Source of the DNA: Entoloma clypeatum
Taxonomy: Eukaryota; Basidiomycota; Agaricomycetes; Agaricales; Entolomataceae
Direction: 5' to 3'
NCBI GenBank assembly: GCA_963565915.1
Contig: OY751491.1
Span: 1,922,001 to 1,986,000 of the forward strand
Length of the DNA stretch: 64,000 nt
The notes below the pieces were generated by a model. The model was not told where the DNA came from. It made no database searches and was given only the letters and a program-made list of their open reading frames with translations. Position 1 is the stretch's first letter. Every line of letters starts with the position of its first letter. The translations under genes were made by a program, and so were the position numbers. Below are positions 34,807 through 45,382 of the stretch, in pieces.

Positions 34807-35207
34807 TGTTACGGACTCTATGGTATGAGGACCACATCATACTTTTACCTATCATCCGAACGTGGCGCCCTCTTACGAACTTACTATGTCTAATGTCTAC
34901 TTTTGCAACCTTCAATTCCCAGTCTGACTCACTACCTTACTTTGTCATCCCCTTTAATATACTTCGCTCCCACGCTGACTCACTTTCCACAGTCAGCTTA
35001 CTCATTGTACATAGTCTTCCGCAGTCACCTTACTCATGCGCACTGCCTTCCGCAGTACTGACTCATCCGCTATTGCCTATAGTCAGTACCTATATAAACC
35101 CTCTGTAGCATAGTTAGATTTCTTAGATTTAGCAATCACATTGCTCTTTGCCTTTCCACTTCCTGCATACTCTGCCCGAACCTTGGAATGGTTTGTTAAG
35201 CATAACA
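34807..35207 (+). repeat. Solo LTR of the A/B/G family (401 bp)
   Basis: TGTTACGGAC...AAGCATAACA with a perfect 5-bp duplication GGCTC (34802-34806 and 35208-35212). It lies in B's Gag, in opposite orientation. TATATAAACC at 35091 precedes AGATTTAGCAA at 35125-35135. Element A shows the empty site at 1698. Confidence 0.95.
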
Positions 35208-36117
35208 GGCTCTTTTGGAACCTGATGTATAGTTTGGTGGCTTTCCACCACTCGTCAAAGGTGTGTCTGTCCTTGAACATTCCAGGATCCTTGATGATCT
35301 TGGATGTATCCATTGTTTGTACTGCCAGAGCTTCTGCCATGTCTAGAGTCTACGGAGGAGGGGAGGGTTGGGCTGTTGGAATGAAGATGGGGTTCGGGAT
35401 ACAGGTAAGGATTGAAAATGAGTCCCTGTTCTAGGTGTCTGTTCAATATCTGACTGCACGCAGTCAAAAGTAAATTCATCAGGGGACTCGTCGGCGGAAT
35501 CAGTGGAAAAACGTTCAGGGTATTTCCTCTGTAGATCTCTAAGGAATCTCTGTTCCTGTGCATCTGTTGGTCGCGAGAAGGGGTCAAGTCTCTCGTTCCG
35601 TGCCCAATGGTTGTACTTGGTCTGTTGCTCTTTGGTGGTGAAGTGGGCATAGATCTGCTGCTTCGAGTAAGATGTGATGATGTGGCTCTGGGACGTCTCA
35701 ATGTGAGTGTCCTAATCAATCTTCTGATAACGGTTGTCTGAACACCGATAAACTCTCTGATCTCTGTGATCCGACCTGTCTGAGGTGCTTCTTGAACGTG
35801 AAAGCTTTCAAGTTTGTTCTGTCGGGCGTTGTAATGCACAATCTGGTGTTGCCAAGCAAGATGGATGCTCTCTGCTATCTCGCTGTGGGGGCGATGCTCG
35901 TCATTGTCTAGTTCTTTGTCAAGCACATGCTGTAGGATGTGATGGATCTCCAATTTGATGTACTGCTGGATAAGCGTAAAATTGATACTGTCTTGAGAAC
36001 TTAGCTCCTCCTGTTGGGCTTCTGGCGTGCTGAATGGGTTACTGGTGAAGTCTTCAAAGAAGCGCGACATCTTGACTCATCTGGTAGTTACTCTCTTCGC
36101 TCTGGGTGAACCTAACG

Positions 36118-36128
36118 AGATTTAGCAA
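36118..36128 (-). promoter_or_regulatory. Predicted self-primer binding site, element B
   Basis: Identical to the site in A: minus-strand ttgctaaatct, 2 nt from the LTR and exactly complementary to the predicted RNA start in the LTR (36203-36213). Confidence 0.7.
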
Positions 36129-36130
36129 CT

Positions 36131-36532
36131 TGTTATGCTTAACAAACTGTTCCAAGGTTCGGGCAGAGTATGCAGAAAGTGGAAAGACAAAGAGCAATGT
36201 GATTGCTAAATCTAAGGAATCTAACTATGCTACAGAGGGTTTATATAGGTACTGACTATAGGCAATAGCGGATGAGTCAGTACTGCGGAAGGCAGTGCGC
36301 ATGAGTAAGGTGACTGCGGAAGGCTATGTACAATGAGTAAGTTGACTGCGGAAAGCGAGTCAGCGCGGGAGCGAAGTATACTAAAGGGGATGACAAAGTA
36401 AGGTAGTGAGTCAGACTGGGAATCGAAGGTTGCGAAAGTAGACATTAGACATAGTAAGTTCATAAGAGGGCGCCGCATTTGGATGATAGGTAAAAGATAT
36501 GACGTGGTCCTCATACCATAGAGTCCGTAACA
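36131..36532 (-). repeat. 5' LTR of element B (402 bp)
   Basis: Plus strand TGTTATGCTTAAC...AGTCCGTAACA, nearly the reverse complement of the solo LTR at 34807. Confidence 0.9.
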
Positions 36533-36700
36533 GTCATTGGATACTGGGGCGGTCATTGGACACACAGAATGGCCATTGGGCACAGAGGGGCAGTTGTTGG
36601 GCACAGTGGGGCAGTCATTAGGCATGGTGGGGCATGGAGAGCAGTTGTTGGGCACAGGAGCAGCCATTGGGCACACAGGACGGCTGTTGGGCACAAGGGG
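36533..36700. repeat. GTTGGGCA minisatellite
   Basis: Units such as GTTGTTGGGCACAG and GGCCATTGGGCACA, the reverse form of the array found in hAT elements H1 and H2. Confidence 0.7.
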
Positions 36701-37136
36701 GTGACGAAAGTGGGAGGATATGGTGGTAGAGGGAAGAAAAGATGAGTATCAATCACCACGAGCAACATGGCTGGATATGTCCCAGCGGAGTTCCGAGTTC
36801 TATTTTAATAGAACGAGGTTTTCAGAGCCATTGCTGGTCGGCCGACTGTCCCGAAAACTGAACAGGCACTGATCGGAAATCAGCTTTGTACCGGTGATTC
36901 AGATGTCCGACTCAGTGCCAAATTCCAATTCCGATCATCCCCCATTTTGCGCTTCCCTCCCCTTTCTCTTCGTCTGTCTGTCCTCACCACCACTCGTGTT
37001 TTTCTTTCTTCTTCTATTTCGAGCTCTCTTCACCTCATTCGACCTGCTCCTGCTCTTGGTGATCCTCGTCCTTATCTTGCTCTACTGCACCGCACTTGTC
37101 CTCAGCTGCCACACTACCACCCCGCATCGTCGTGCC

Positions 37137-38214
37137 ATGTCTAATGGCTCTCCCAATGGAGAGGTTGACGGGCAGCACATTGCCACATACAAGAAGATGT
37201 GAGCTCACACCCCGCTTTTTGGTTCAAATATGACCTCAACAACACCTCTTCATCTTTGCAGCGATGACACGCTCTCGTGCGCCGACCTCTCGGCAATTCT
37301 CAAAACCTTCAACCTCGCACACATAGCAATAAACAAGGCGCAGCTGGAGGAGTTCAGTTGCAACTGCAAAGACTGGATGGTGAGTCTTCCCTCCTTGCGC
37401 CCCCCTCTTCCCAAACAAAAGCTGTTGCCGTACTCATGCCTCCTCCTCCTTCAGCATTCTCCCCGATGCTCAGCACTCCCACAAGGGCCCCGCATGTCAT
37501 CCAGAAGGTTAAGATAGTGGTGTTGAAACTGTCAACGCAACGCCACCAGACGATGCAGCCGGCTTTGAAGGGTGAATTTGCTGTCCCCATGTTTGAAGGA
37601 TGACCAGACAGTCGAGGAACGGGCATACACGGTCACCTGGGTAAGCGGTGGCTCCTCTCTCTCCCCGCTGCGCCTGACCATCTCTCGCCTCCAAAATTCC
37701 AGGCCAAGAGCTTCACAGATCCCCAGCCCTACTGCACAGCCCCCAACTCAAGCACACGCCACTGCGAGCTGCACGAAATATGCCCCCAGTCACCAGCCAG
37801 GCAGCGGTGGGTGCCCGCCTCGCTCCTGGCACACTCAGCCAGCTCTTTCGCATGTGGGATGACTGCTCTCGATCATGTTCCATCTGATGCCCCGTCGAGA
37901 TCCGTGGACAACTGATCGCATTTAAGCACCTCCATGACATGTACATCAATGGGAAGAAGAAGGGCACAAAGTGTCTGTGGTTCAGCTGCAAGGTCTGTTA
38001 TCAGCTTCGGAGACCTAATTTGCCAAGAAGGTGCTGATTCGGGGCCTCCCTTGCAGGCACCAAATTCTCCACCCACAACGGCCGCCGCCTCAGTTTCACG
38101 GCCATCTATCGGCATGGGCATGGGATGTCGAAAGATTGTGCGATTGCGAGGAAGCATCACGAAGCGAAAGGCCCGCACACGTTCGTTATGCACAAGGCCT
38201 CCAACCACTAGCTG
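37137..38214 (+). CDS. Putative multi-exon gene, unrecognised
   Basis: The first exons are convincing: 37137-37196 (MSNGSPNGEVDG...YKK), a GTGAGC...TTGCAG intron to about 37259, then IDDTLSCADLSAILKTFNLA through NCKDWM, ending at a GTGAGT donor (37380). Further exon-like blocks follow: CAPHVIQKVKIVVLKL-type sequence near 37490-37600, KSFTDPQPYCTAPNSS after CCAG at 37701, and FSTHNGRRLSFTAIYRHGHG to the TAG near 38214 after TTGCAG at 38066. I could not join all exons in frame, so it is either a decayed gene or a wrongly split one. No family recognised; location suggests a transposon-carried gene. Confidence 0.35.
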
Positions 38215-38383
38215 CCATTTGAAACGTGGAACACAATGTAATTTTTTTGCCTAGAACTACAGTAAGAACAAAAGAACTCGGATCTGCTGTGCGTATGCAT
38301 CGGCCCACAGCCCAAGTTTGAATGGACTTAGATGAAAACACGGAACTGGTCACTGTGCAAAAATAATGAATGTTAGCCTCATG

Positions 38384-38600
38384 ATGCTACAACATACTGC
38401 ATCAGTACATGTCTATGGTGCTAACACATACTACATCACTACATTGTACTACAGCCCCTACAATGCTACTGCACTGCCATGGTACAGCACTATGGTGCAC
38501 TATGGGACACTACAGTGTTACATGTGACTACATGTGACTACAGCATCACAGTATTTACTACAGTTTGCTACAGTCAAACATCTGGGTTTGCTGATGAGTG
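38384..38600. repeat. CTACA-rich repeat
   Basis: Dense CTACA/CACTA motifs. The block near 38500-38600 recurs inverted at 46535-46640, and a related block lies at 48160-48300. Confidence 0.6.
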
Positions 38601-38913
38601 TGAAGGGCATAAACAGTTTTGGGAGGCTATTGTTCGCGAAAGAAAAAAGATTGTATCTAGTATCATTTTGGGATTCTGTAGTACATCACCTAGAAGCATC
38701 CTGGGATGCGAAAATGGCATTTGCGCGGCAGCGCCACAAGAATTGGCGTTTTTTCGGAGGCTAGATCATGGTTCGGACAAATCTGGGACCTTCGCCCAAA
38801 TTTGGGATTTTTCGAACTGGCCTTCCCACCCATTAAGGGGGGTCTTGTCTCACATGTCAACGATGAGAAGGCATGATGCAAAAGATGTCAGATTACGAGT
38901 CCTTAATTTCTAA

Positions 38914-39600
38914 TTAAGGAAACTCGTTCTTGTCTGGAGGATTTCCGGTCAGCGGCGATCCTGCGTCTCCCTTTTCCCGCCACCACCCACCCTCAGCGTC
39001 AAACCGCCGCTCTGGGATATCGCGTTTAGCCTCTGGCACTGGGACATCTCTCTTGACCTCCGGTTCGGGGACAACGTCGCGTTTCGCCTCTGGCTCTGGG
39101 ATATTATCTCGCTTGACCTCTGGCTCGGGAGCGGCGTCATGTTTCGCCTGTGCGTCGGGTACAACGCCGCGTTTGACTGCGGAGTTGAGGGTAGTGCTCG
39201 GAGTGGTGTCGCGAACTTCTGTATCCTCCCTCGCGAAGACAACACTTCTGCGACGGGGAACGGTATCGCGGACGTGGCGAGGAAGTCTTCGGCGCTGTGG
39301 AAGCGAGTCGGAATCATCAGCCCCGGGCGCCTTCATGTTGCCCACGTTGTCCGTGACTGGAATGAACAATCGAGCGGAGTGGTGCTCCTCTCGGGCCGCG
39401 GAGACATGGGACACAACGGGAGGCGCGACGGTTTCCATCCGCGTACGCAAATCTCGCACATGAATGCCTCTGTTGAAAAGGGTTAGTCTGTTCATAATGG
39501 AATGTCTAGAAACACACCTCGAACCGACGGGAGCAGCGAACGACGACGGAACACTGCTGAAAACCAAGGAAGAGAGGAGGATCGACACGACAGAAAACAT
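38914..39600 (-). CDS. Secreted repeat protein with Kex2-type processing sites
   Basis: An intact single-exon ORF of 228 residues. Residues 1-22 are a signal peptide (MFSVVSILLSSLVFSSVPSS, cut near FAAP). Residues 141-200 carry about four imperfect repeats of about 10 residues of the form DVVPEPEVKR, separated by KR pairs at 143-144, 163-164, 173-174, 183-184 and 192-193; RRR clusters lie at 103-105 and 116-118. Kex2 in the Golgi would cut after KR and free short acidic, proline-rich peptides (DNIPEPEA, DVVPEPEV, DVPVPEA). The C-terminal 35 residues are rich in W, G and D. A TATA box lies 173 bp upstream. It is the only intact single-copy-looking gene between the transposon nest and the host cluster. 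The fate of the peptides is unknown. Confidence 0.75.
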   Translation of the reverse strand: MFSVVSILLSSLVFSSVPSSFAAPVGSRCVSRHSIMNRLTLFNRGIHVRDLRTRMETVAPPVVSHVSAAREEHHSARLFIPVTDNVGNMKAPGADDSDSLPQRRRLPRHVRDTVPRRRSVVFAREDTEVRDTTPSTTLNSAVKRGVVPDAQAKHDAAPEPEVKRDNIPEPEAKRDVVPEPEVKRDVPVPEAKRDIPERRFDAEGGWWREKGDAGSPLTGNPPDKNEFP

Positions 39601-39772
39601 GTGGCTTTTCAGTTTGACGAGATAACAAACGAATGGACAAGCGAGCGAGATCAGTCAAGATCAACTTGATGATGATTTAACGATAGGACGATGGACGGAC
39701 TCTAGGGCAACCGGCGCCAAAGAGAATTTAGTGGGGAGAGCACTGCTGAGGATTCATCGTCGATGAGCTGTT

Positions 39773-39780
39773 CTTAAATA
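39773..39780 (-). promoter_or_regulatory. TATA box of the secreted repeat protein gene
   Basis: Minus-strand TATTTAAG, 173 bp before the ATG at 39600. GTCACATGG lies further upstream near 39845, possibly a decayed CACGTG. Confidence 0.5.
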
Positions 39781-39800
39781 CTTCGCCGGGTAGAAGTTTG

Positions 39801-41893
39801 ATGAGATCCCGGATCGACATCCCCATGCTGGGCCGAGAATCCAAGTCACATGGACTATATTCTCTTGCGGGATTGGAGAACAACATCACACTCTCTCAGA
39901 TCCAAGTACCTTGGGACTTCGACAGATCTTCATCATATGCTCTTCCTCCCATATCAGCGATGGAAGATCTCAGGGGCATACATACCCACGACTCAGCTGC
40001 CGTCCTCCGCCGGCTCAAGTCAGACGACAGGGACTCTCGGTGGGGCCAATCCCCGGGAGGATTCAGAGTTCAGGACACGGTGGCGATCGCACTCTTCCCA
40101 GTAAGCAGTAAACCACCGATCATAATTTTTTCCCTCGATGTTGATTCGACGGGTAGATTTTCGCGCAGCAGCATGGCGACAGATTTTCGACAGCACGAGT
40201 ACCCAACGACATGTATCACATTTATGATCGCCTTGGGAATGCCGCCGTACAGATGGCTAAATTTGTTTGAGGAAAGCAACCAGCAACACTATGGATTCAC
40301 AGATTGAGCAACAAGGTTCAAATACTATCGTCAACCACAACCTAGTCAGTAGGTGGAACACGTCTTCCATCCTGTGTCCCGTTGCGTCTCTCATCCCCAA
40401 GGGGGTGTCGGAACGCGACTACAGCAACACATGTCAGACTTTTTTTTTCGGCCTCACTAGACCCCCCCACCCCCTCCTTCCTAATATAGTATGTTATGCC
40501 CACAAACATATATATTTCTTCGAAAAACATGAGATAAAATAAAGGAAATATGTGGCCCTCCTGCTCAATTACAAAATTGACAGGTGCAGGCGCGAGGCAC
40601 TGCACCCACACCTCTGCCCACAGCCGCCGCAGTGGCTCTGAGCTCTTCTTTCTGTGCGCCGAGAGGCTCAGGGCGCACAGCACCTCTTAGAGGTCAGCTG
40701 CGACAAGGGCATGCAGGAGGGCAAGCACATTGATGTGTGTTTGAAGCCATGGATGTATGCACGGGTGGCAGAGAGCGTGGAGGTGGTCGGAGGTGGTTGA
40801 GGGCAGTGAGGGTGAGGGTGAGGGTGAGGGTGTTGAGGGAGTTGGCAATAGGAACAGTGGAAACAGGAACAGGAATGACAAGGGAGCGCAGGCTGGATAC
40901 ACAGTCCCACAGTGTGCCAGCGTCTCGGTGTGGTTGTTGAGAAGGAGGAGAGCCCGGGAGGGCAATGAGGAAGGTCAAGACGGAGCTGCAGGCCTGCAGG
41001 GGGCCTTCGGATGCGAGACTCAGGGTGTGGAGATGGGGGGAGATGCCAGAGAGAAACTTGTGTGTTGCTGGGCATCCTGACTGCCATTTTTGGCCAATTA
41101 ATCTGGGTGTTGGACTTTTTTTTTTCACCCCCGAGGACCCCCCCCCCCCACCCATGTGTGTTGGCAGAATCGTGTTCCGACACCCCCTTGCTCATCCCGT
41201 CTCGTTGATCCTGTCCCGTTGTGTTTCTCATCCTGTCCCGCCGCATCTCTCATTAGTCCAGCCCCTCAATCCCCTGTCGCTTGCCTTGTTCCACCCATCT
41301 TGCCTTGTCTCAGTCTCACTTTCGTGTCTCCAGGTGGTTGACAGGAGGGCTAGGCATGAGGGACAGCCGTTGGGCACGTTGGGAGTGAGGGACGGTAGTT
41401 CGGCATGAGGGATGGCCATTGGGCATGAGAGGCGGCCATGGGGCATGAGGGACGATGAGGGACAGCTGTTGGGTGTGAGGGATGCCATTGGACATGTTGG
41501 ATGGCTGTTGGGCATGAGAGGGATGAGTGGAGGCTGGTGGGTAGTCCCGTCCGTCTTGCCCTGTCTCAGCTTCACTTTAAATTTGTGTCCCCAGCTGGTG
41601 GATGGAGGGATGTGGCCGGCGACATCTGTCTGGTCTCTTTCTGATGTCCCCTATATGGTTAGCAGGGGTGAGGGTACTGCTGGGCATTGGTAGAGGTGGT
41701 TTTTGCAAGAACAAAGAGAGAGGTATTGTGGTGAAAGGGCATGTTGTCGATTTTTGGCATGCGGAAAGTTGAACCACCATCATGTGACACTGGTAAAGTG
41801 TGTGGCGAAAAAACATATTTGACTCACGCTACATGCTCTGCTCAATGGTTCTCTTAGATACAATGGGAATGTACTTAGTAAATGGTATTGTTT
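39801..41893. other. Intergenic region with an inverted repeat and a minisatellite
   Basis: No reliable gene. GGGGGTGTCGGAAC near 40400 and GTTCCGACACCCCC near 41180 mark inverted arms with T-runs beside them, suggesting a decayed DNA element spanning about 40370-41230. A GGGCATGAGGGA / GTTGGGCA minisatellite occupies 41340-41530. Confidence 0.5.
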
Positions 41894-42442
41894 TGTCACG
41901 TAGCGTTTTTCTCAATGTCGGAAAACATCAGACGAGTCAGAGCAGAGTAGCGGAGGAGCGGATGCGATAAGTATGACATTGGCAGAAAGGACCTGGCTTC
42001 AACTTGTGCGTTGCGCCCCACTCTTTGACGTGGTCCTCGATTTCGGATTGGCAGATGTTGGATGAGTATCCAGGATGAGTGGATGAGCGGAGGTGACAGA
42101 GAGAATGCTCAATGGCAAGTAGAGACGGATGTGAATGAGGTGTAACATATGATATTTGAACTGAGGTTCTATGACAGGTTTGGTACACTATTTATAGTAG
42201 ACTAGAATGATCAGCATTACTATAAGTGATGTGCAGATATCGGAGTTGACCATCGGAACATTCAGAGTACGGAGAGTAGCAAATGAAAAGTGAACAACAT
42301 ATGTCTACTTGTAAGTATGGTTGAGATGTTACGTAGTAGAAGTATAATCAAATATAAATAGAATGTTGTCGGAGCGGATGTCGGATCGGATGAATCATCG
42401 GAGTTGTCAGATAAGTCAGATATGAATCATATGATTATGACA
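41894..42442 (-). repeat. Solo LTR of the element C type (549 bp)
   Basis: Plus strand TGTCACGTAGCG...GATTATGACA with a perfect 5-bp duplication TGTTT (41889-41893 and 42443-42447). It is the reverse complement of the C-type 3' LTR (5984-6526). Confidence 0.95.
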
Positions 42443-43691
42443 TGTTTTGAATAAGACACCCCCGAAGCTGTACATCTGAGAAATGAAAAGGTCAGATGAC
42501 AGGTGCAAGAAACAGCCTGAATCTCAACTTATAATCAATCTTGCCATATCTAATATGGTCGTCATTATAATTCCCATCCTTATCCAGAATCTTCAATCTT
42601 GATGTTTTTTGCTGTATTGTATTCTTACTTGAATGTATTTTGAAGTGTAAAAATGTTGCAAATATATATATATATACCCCAATCTGTATGACATGCTGAG
42701 CTCTGTAGCATATAAAAGGGAATATGTTTCCATTTATGTTTTTTGGGGAAGTTTTGTTGATAAGACTGTCAGGATGGACAGTACAGGGAATTAGAGGGAA
42801 GAACAGTTCTAGCTATAGATCCTGTGAGTTGACAAGGACCAGCCAGAAATATGTCTTTCTTTTATGTCTTTTGCAGAGAAACATATTATAGAGTGGTGCT
42901 GTGCAGGTGGCAGGCCACGCACCCATCAACCATGACAAAAATAGATGCCAAGAAATCCCTTGATGGGACCAAGATCGTAATCTTGCACCGCCAGGCAGGG
43001 GCGGGAGAAGCAACTGCCAAGACAACAGCATGATGAAGCTGGAGAGCTACACAAGGAGAGTTGATATATCAGAGGCTGTGATATATCAGACCTATAATGA
43101 CAACTCATGATATATCACGCTCGAGCCGTAGTTACAATTGTTTGATATATCAATACTACATCTAGGGCTCTCAACCAGTAGTTCATGTCCACCAGTGGTT
43201 CACATTGTCACAATGTGACCCCTGGCAAAATTGACACCCAGCTGATCATGTTGATCATTCTTTCCCTTTCAGTTGACACCTTTGCGTCACCTCAGGCAAA
43301 CTTGGATGATAACATAATAACAGATCACTTGAAGTCCAATGTGGCAGGCTGGTGGGCATGACAACTCACCAAAATGGTTCTCATCCTCAAACTTTGGAAT
43401 ATATTATCAACAGAATGTACTCCGTCATAGATATATAAGACTAGGTCAAAATCTGAGAGCAACTGGTGGAGGGATACCTGAGATACGTATTGAGCCAATG
43501 CAAACCAGTGGTGGACACAAACTACTGGTTGATGATAGTAGTCCCACTCAATCCTGTTCTTTTTTCTTTTGCTGTGAGGTGCAACATTGAGCCATGAGGT
43601 ACCAATGATGCCAAGTCTGATGATAGATTAATCAGTGTCTAAAAGTGGAGGACCATTGCCGGTGCCTCATGACATTTGTGTGCTGTAAGTA
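42443..43691. other. Gene-free stretch with a palindrome cluster
   Basis: No gene seen. The 10-bp palindrome TGATATATCA occurs four times in 91 bp, at 43062, 43079, 43108 and 43143. A TA dinucleotide run lies near 42661. Confidence 0.5.
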
Positions 43692-43695
43692 TATA

Positions 43696-43716
43696 CAGTT
43701 GGGGACAACCAAACAC
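43696..43716 (+). repeat. Tc1/mariner-like terminal repeat
   Basis: CAGTTGGGGACAACCAAAC preceded by TA. The reverse form ends segments at 24698 and 49528, also followed by TA. It is probably the left end of the DDE element whose transposase lies just to the right. Confidence 0.6.
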
Positions 43717-44018
43717 AACAATTTTGGTTTGCGGGTGATCCAAATTGTTTTGGGATAAACTGACTTCAGATTTGGATTCAGAGGGTCAAGAAACATCCAA
43801 AAACAGTGTCCTTATATTCACCCAGCGCTTTTTTGTGTCCGGCCAATTTTTCGGGGGTGATCAGTGATTTTTATTCTCTAAAAGAGTGTGATATATTAAT
43901 GTAGCATGGCTTTGATAGACATCATTGCACGCTCTGTAACATCTCAGTGAGTTTTCTGCTTGCGAATGGCCCAAAGAGCTGCCTTTCCCGTAAGACCCCA
44001 GTGGTATGCACTCATAAA

Positions 44019-45382
44019 TACACTGTCCAAGGTTCAGGCAGGACCTGCTGACCCGGGTCTGGACCTGGTCCAATCCTCACAGGTCCGGTCCAGGTTCGCC
44101 TAAATGCTGGACCGGACTGCTGCAGCAGGTCCAGGTCCAGGCAAGGAGTGGACCATGAACCAGGTCTGGACCTGTGAGAACTGCCTGTTGGTGGCTTGGC
44201 CCAGGAGTAGGGTTGCGGAAATAACTCAGCCAAGGTTCCTTACCAGTAACTTACCCAGGTCGGTTGGGGTCTAGATATTTACGCAGTAATTTACTGGTAA
44301 ATTACTTGGTCACGTGCCAAAAATGTGACATTTTCTTGTATCTAATTTTTCTCAAGCACGAGTGCGACAGCACGTTCGCCACTAGCTAAAATGGCCTGCT
44401 GAAATCATTGTCTGACCCACCAGAAGCCGCCGGGATGATCCTACCCCCGTTGAGAGGTTTTCTCTCCACTGTTTTGACCCTTGAAGTCATCTGCTGTTCT
44501 GAGAGTACATCGGCAAGCCACTCCGAGTCCAAGTTCAGGAATGAGGTGTCCCTTGCTGTGAGGTTGAGGTGTGTCTCTTCATCATCTTCTCCAAGAGGTT
44601 GAGTCTCAGGTTCATCAGGCCAAAGGCTGTCATCCTCCTCCGGTTTCAAAACTTTGGGCTCGCAGAAGTTCAAAGCTTTGATTTGTGCTTTGGCATTGAA
44701 GTACTTCATGCAAGGGTGTATTTTCTCTTGGAGCTATTGAAACAATGGCTTTATGAATGCACAATTTCGTTAGAAAGAACTTTGAATGCCAAGCTGTGGA
44801 GAGGGTATGAGGACATTGGCGATGGCTGCCGGAATGCTTGCTATGATAGCCATAGGTTCCTTGGTGTTCGCACAGCATGCTCTGGCCCTTAACTGCACGT
44901 GACCCAGGTAACTCACCTGCCGAAAAGTGGGTCTCAGGTGGCCCCAGTAATTTACCAGTAAATTACCAGTAAATTACAGGTAAATAACTAAATCAGTAAA
45001 TAACTGCAGTTATTTCCGCAACCCTACCCAGGAGCACTAGATGTTAGTCAAATACATGGTAACAACCAATGTTTGATTGGTCACATGACAAACAAATGAT
45101 GATGTGTTGTTGTTGATAATGTTGACATGACATGTCAGGTCAGCCTTTTCTGCAAATGGTTGTATGTTTCTTCTTTTTCAATGTTTCTTTGACTATTTCC
45201 AACCATGTTTGACTGTTTTTTTTGCCTCAAAACAAGTGTTTCTGCTTACTTACATTCTCAAGCCACATGTAGCAGCACAATATGTGCTGTTGCACTAGTA
45301 AACCTTATTTTTGAAACTTTACAGGTAAAAAATGTCTTTTAGCAGGTCCAGACAAAAACTGGACTGGAACTTGGACAGTGTA
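44019..45382. mobile_element. hAT-like element with TACACTGTCC ends (1364 bp)
   Basis: Ends TACACTGTCCAAGGTTC and AACTTGGACAGTGTA, with a perfect 8-bp duplication CTCATAAA (44011-44018, 45383-45390). Removing it restores the transposase frame. It holds GGTCCAGG-rich sequence and the nested element 44208-45026. Confidence 0.9.
44208..45026. mobile_element. Nested hAT-like element with TAGGGTTGCGG ends (819 bp)
   Basis: Ends TAGGGTTGCGGAAATAACT on both sides (inverted), with a perfect 8-bp duplication CCCAGGAG (44200-44207, 45027-45034). Subterminal GTAATTTACTGGTAAATTAC-type repeats look like transposase binding sites. A minus-strand ORF of 107 residues (44386-44709, LNLDSEWLADVLSEQQMTSR) is unrecognised. 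Confidence 0.9.

Larger units (their letters stand above)
31399..36070 (-). pseudogene. N-terminal ORF and Gag of element B, split by E and a solo LTR
   Basis: The N-terminal ORF starts MSRFFEDFTSNPF at 36070. Gag begins at 35340 (MAEALAVQTMDTSKIIKDPG), is interrupted after FQKSL by the solo LTR (34807-35207), continues at 34801-34514, is interrupted by element E, and ends with two zinc knuckles (CYNCQCFGHLAEDC, CFNCDQEGHIVCNC) at 31844-31399. Element A carries the uninterrupted version. The second knuckle of B has an extra Cys from a CpG change. Confidence 0.9.
21046..36532 (-). mobile_element. Gypsy element B (family of A and G) with nested insertions
   Basis: Minus-strand element with 5' LTR at 36131-36532, primer-binding site, N-terminal ORF, Gag, pol, small 3' ORF and 3' LTR at 21046-21418. 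Five insertions are recognised inside: H2, H4, H3, E and a solo LTR. Removing them leaves a gypsy element of about 6.7 kb. The two outer LTRs differ through much of their middle, and their flanks (GTTCC left, GTCAT right) do not match, so B may be a product of recombination between two elements. Confidence 0.85.

Noticed and set aside
39801..40307. ORF of 169 codons divergent from the secreted repeat protein gene
   Set aside because: It overlaps that gene's upstream region, has no recognisable domain, and other frames are equally open; probably chance.
40668..41246. Minus-strand ORF of 192 residues rich in Pro, His and Thr
   Set aside because: Low complexity, overlaps GAGGGTGAGGGT repeats and inverted-repeat arms; no family.
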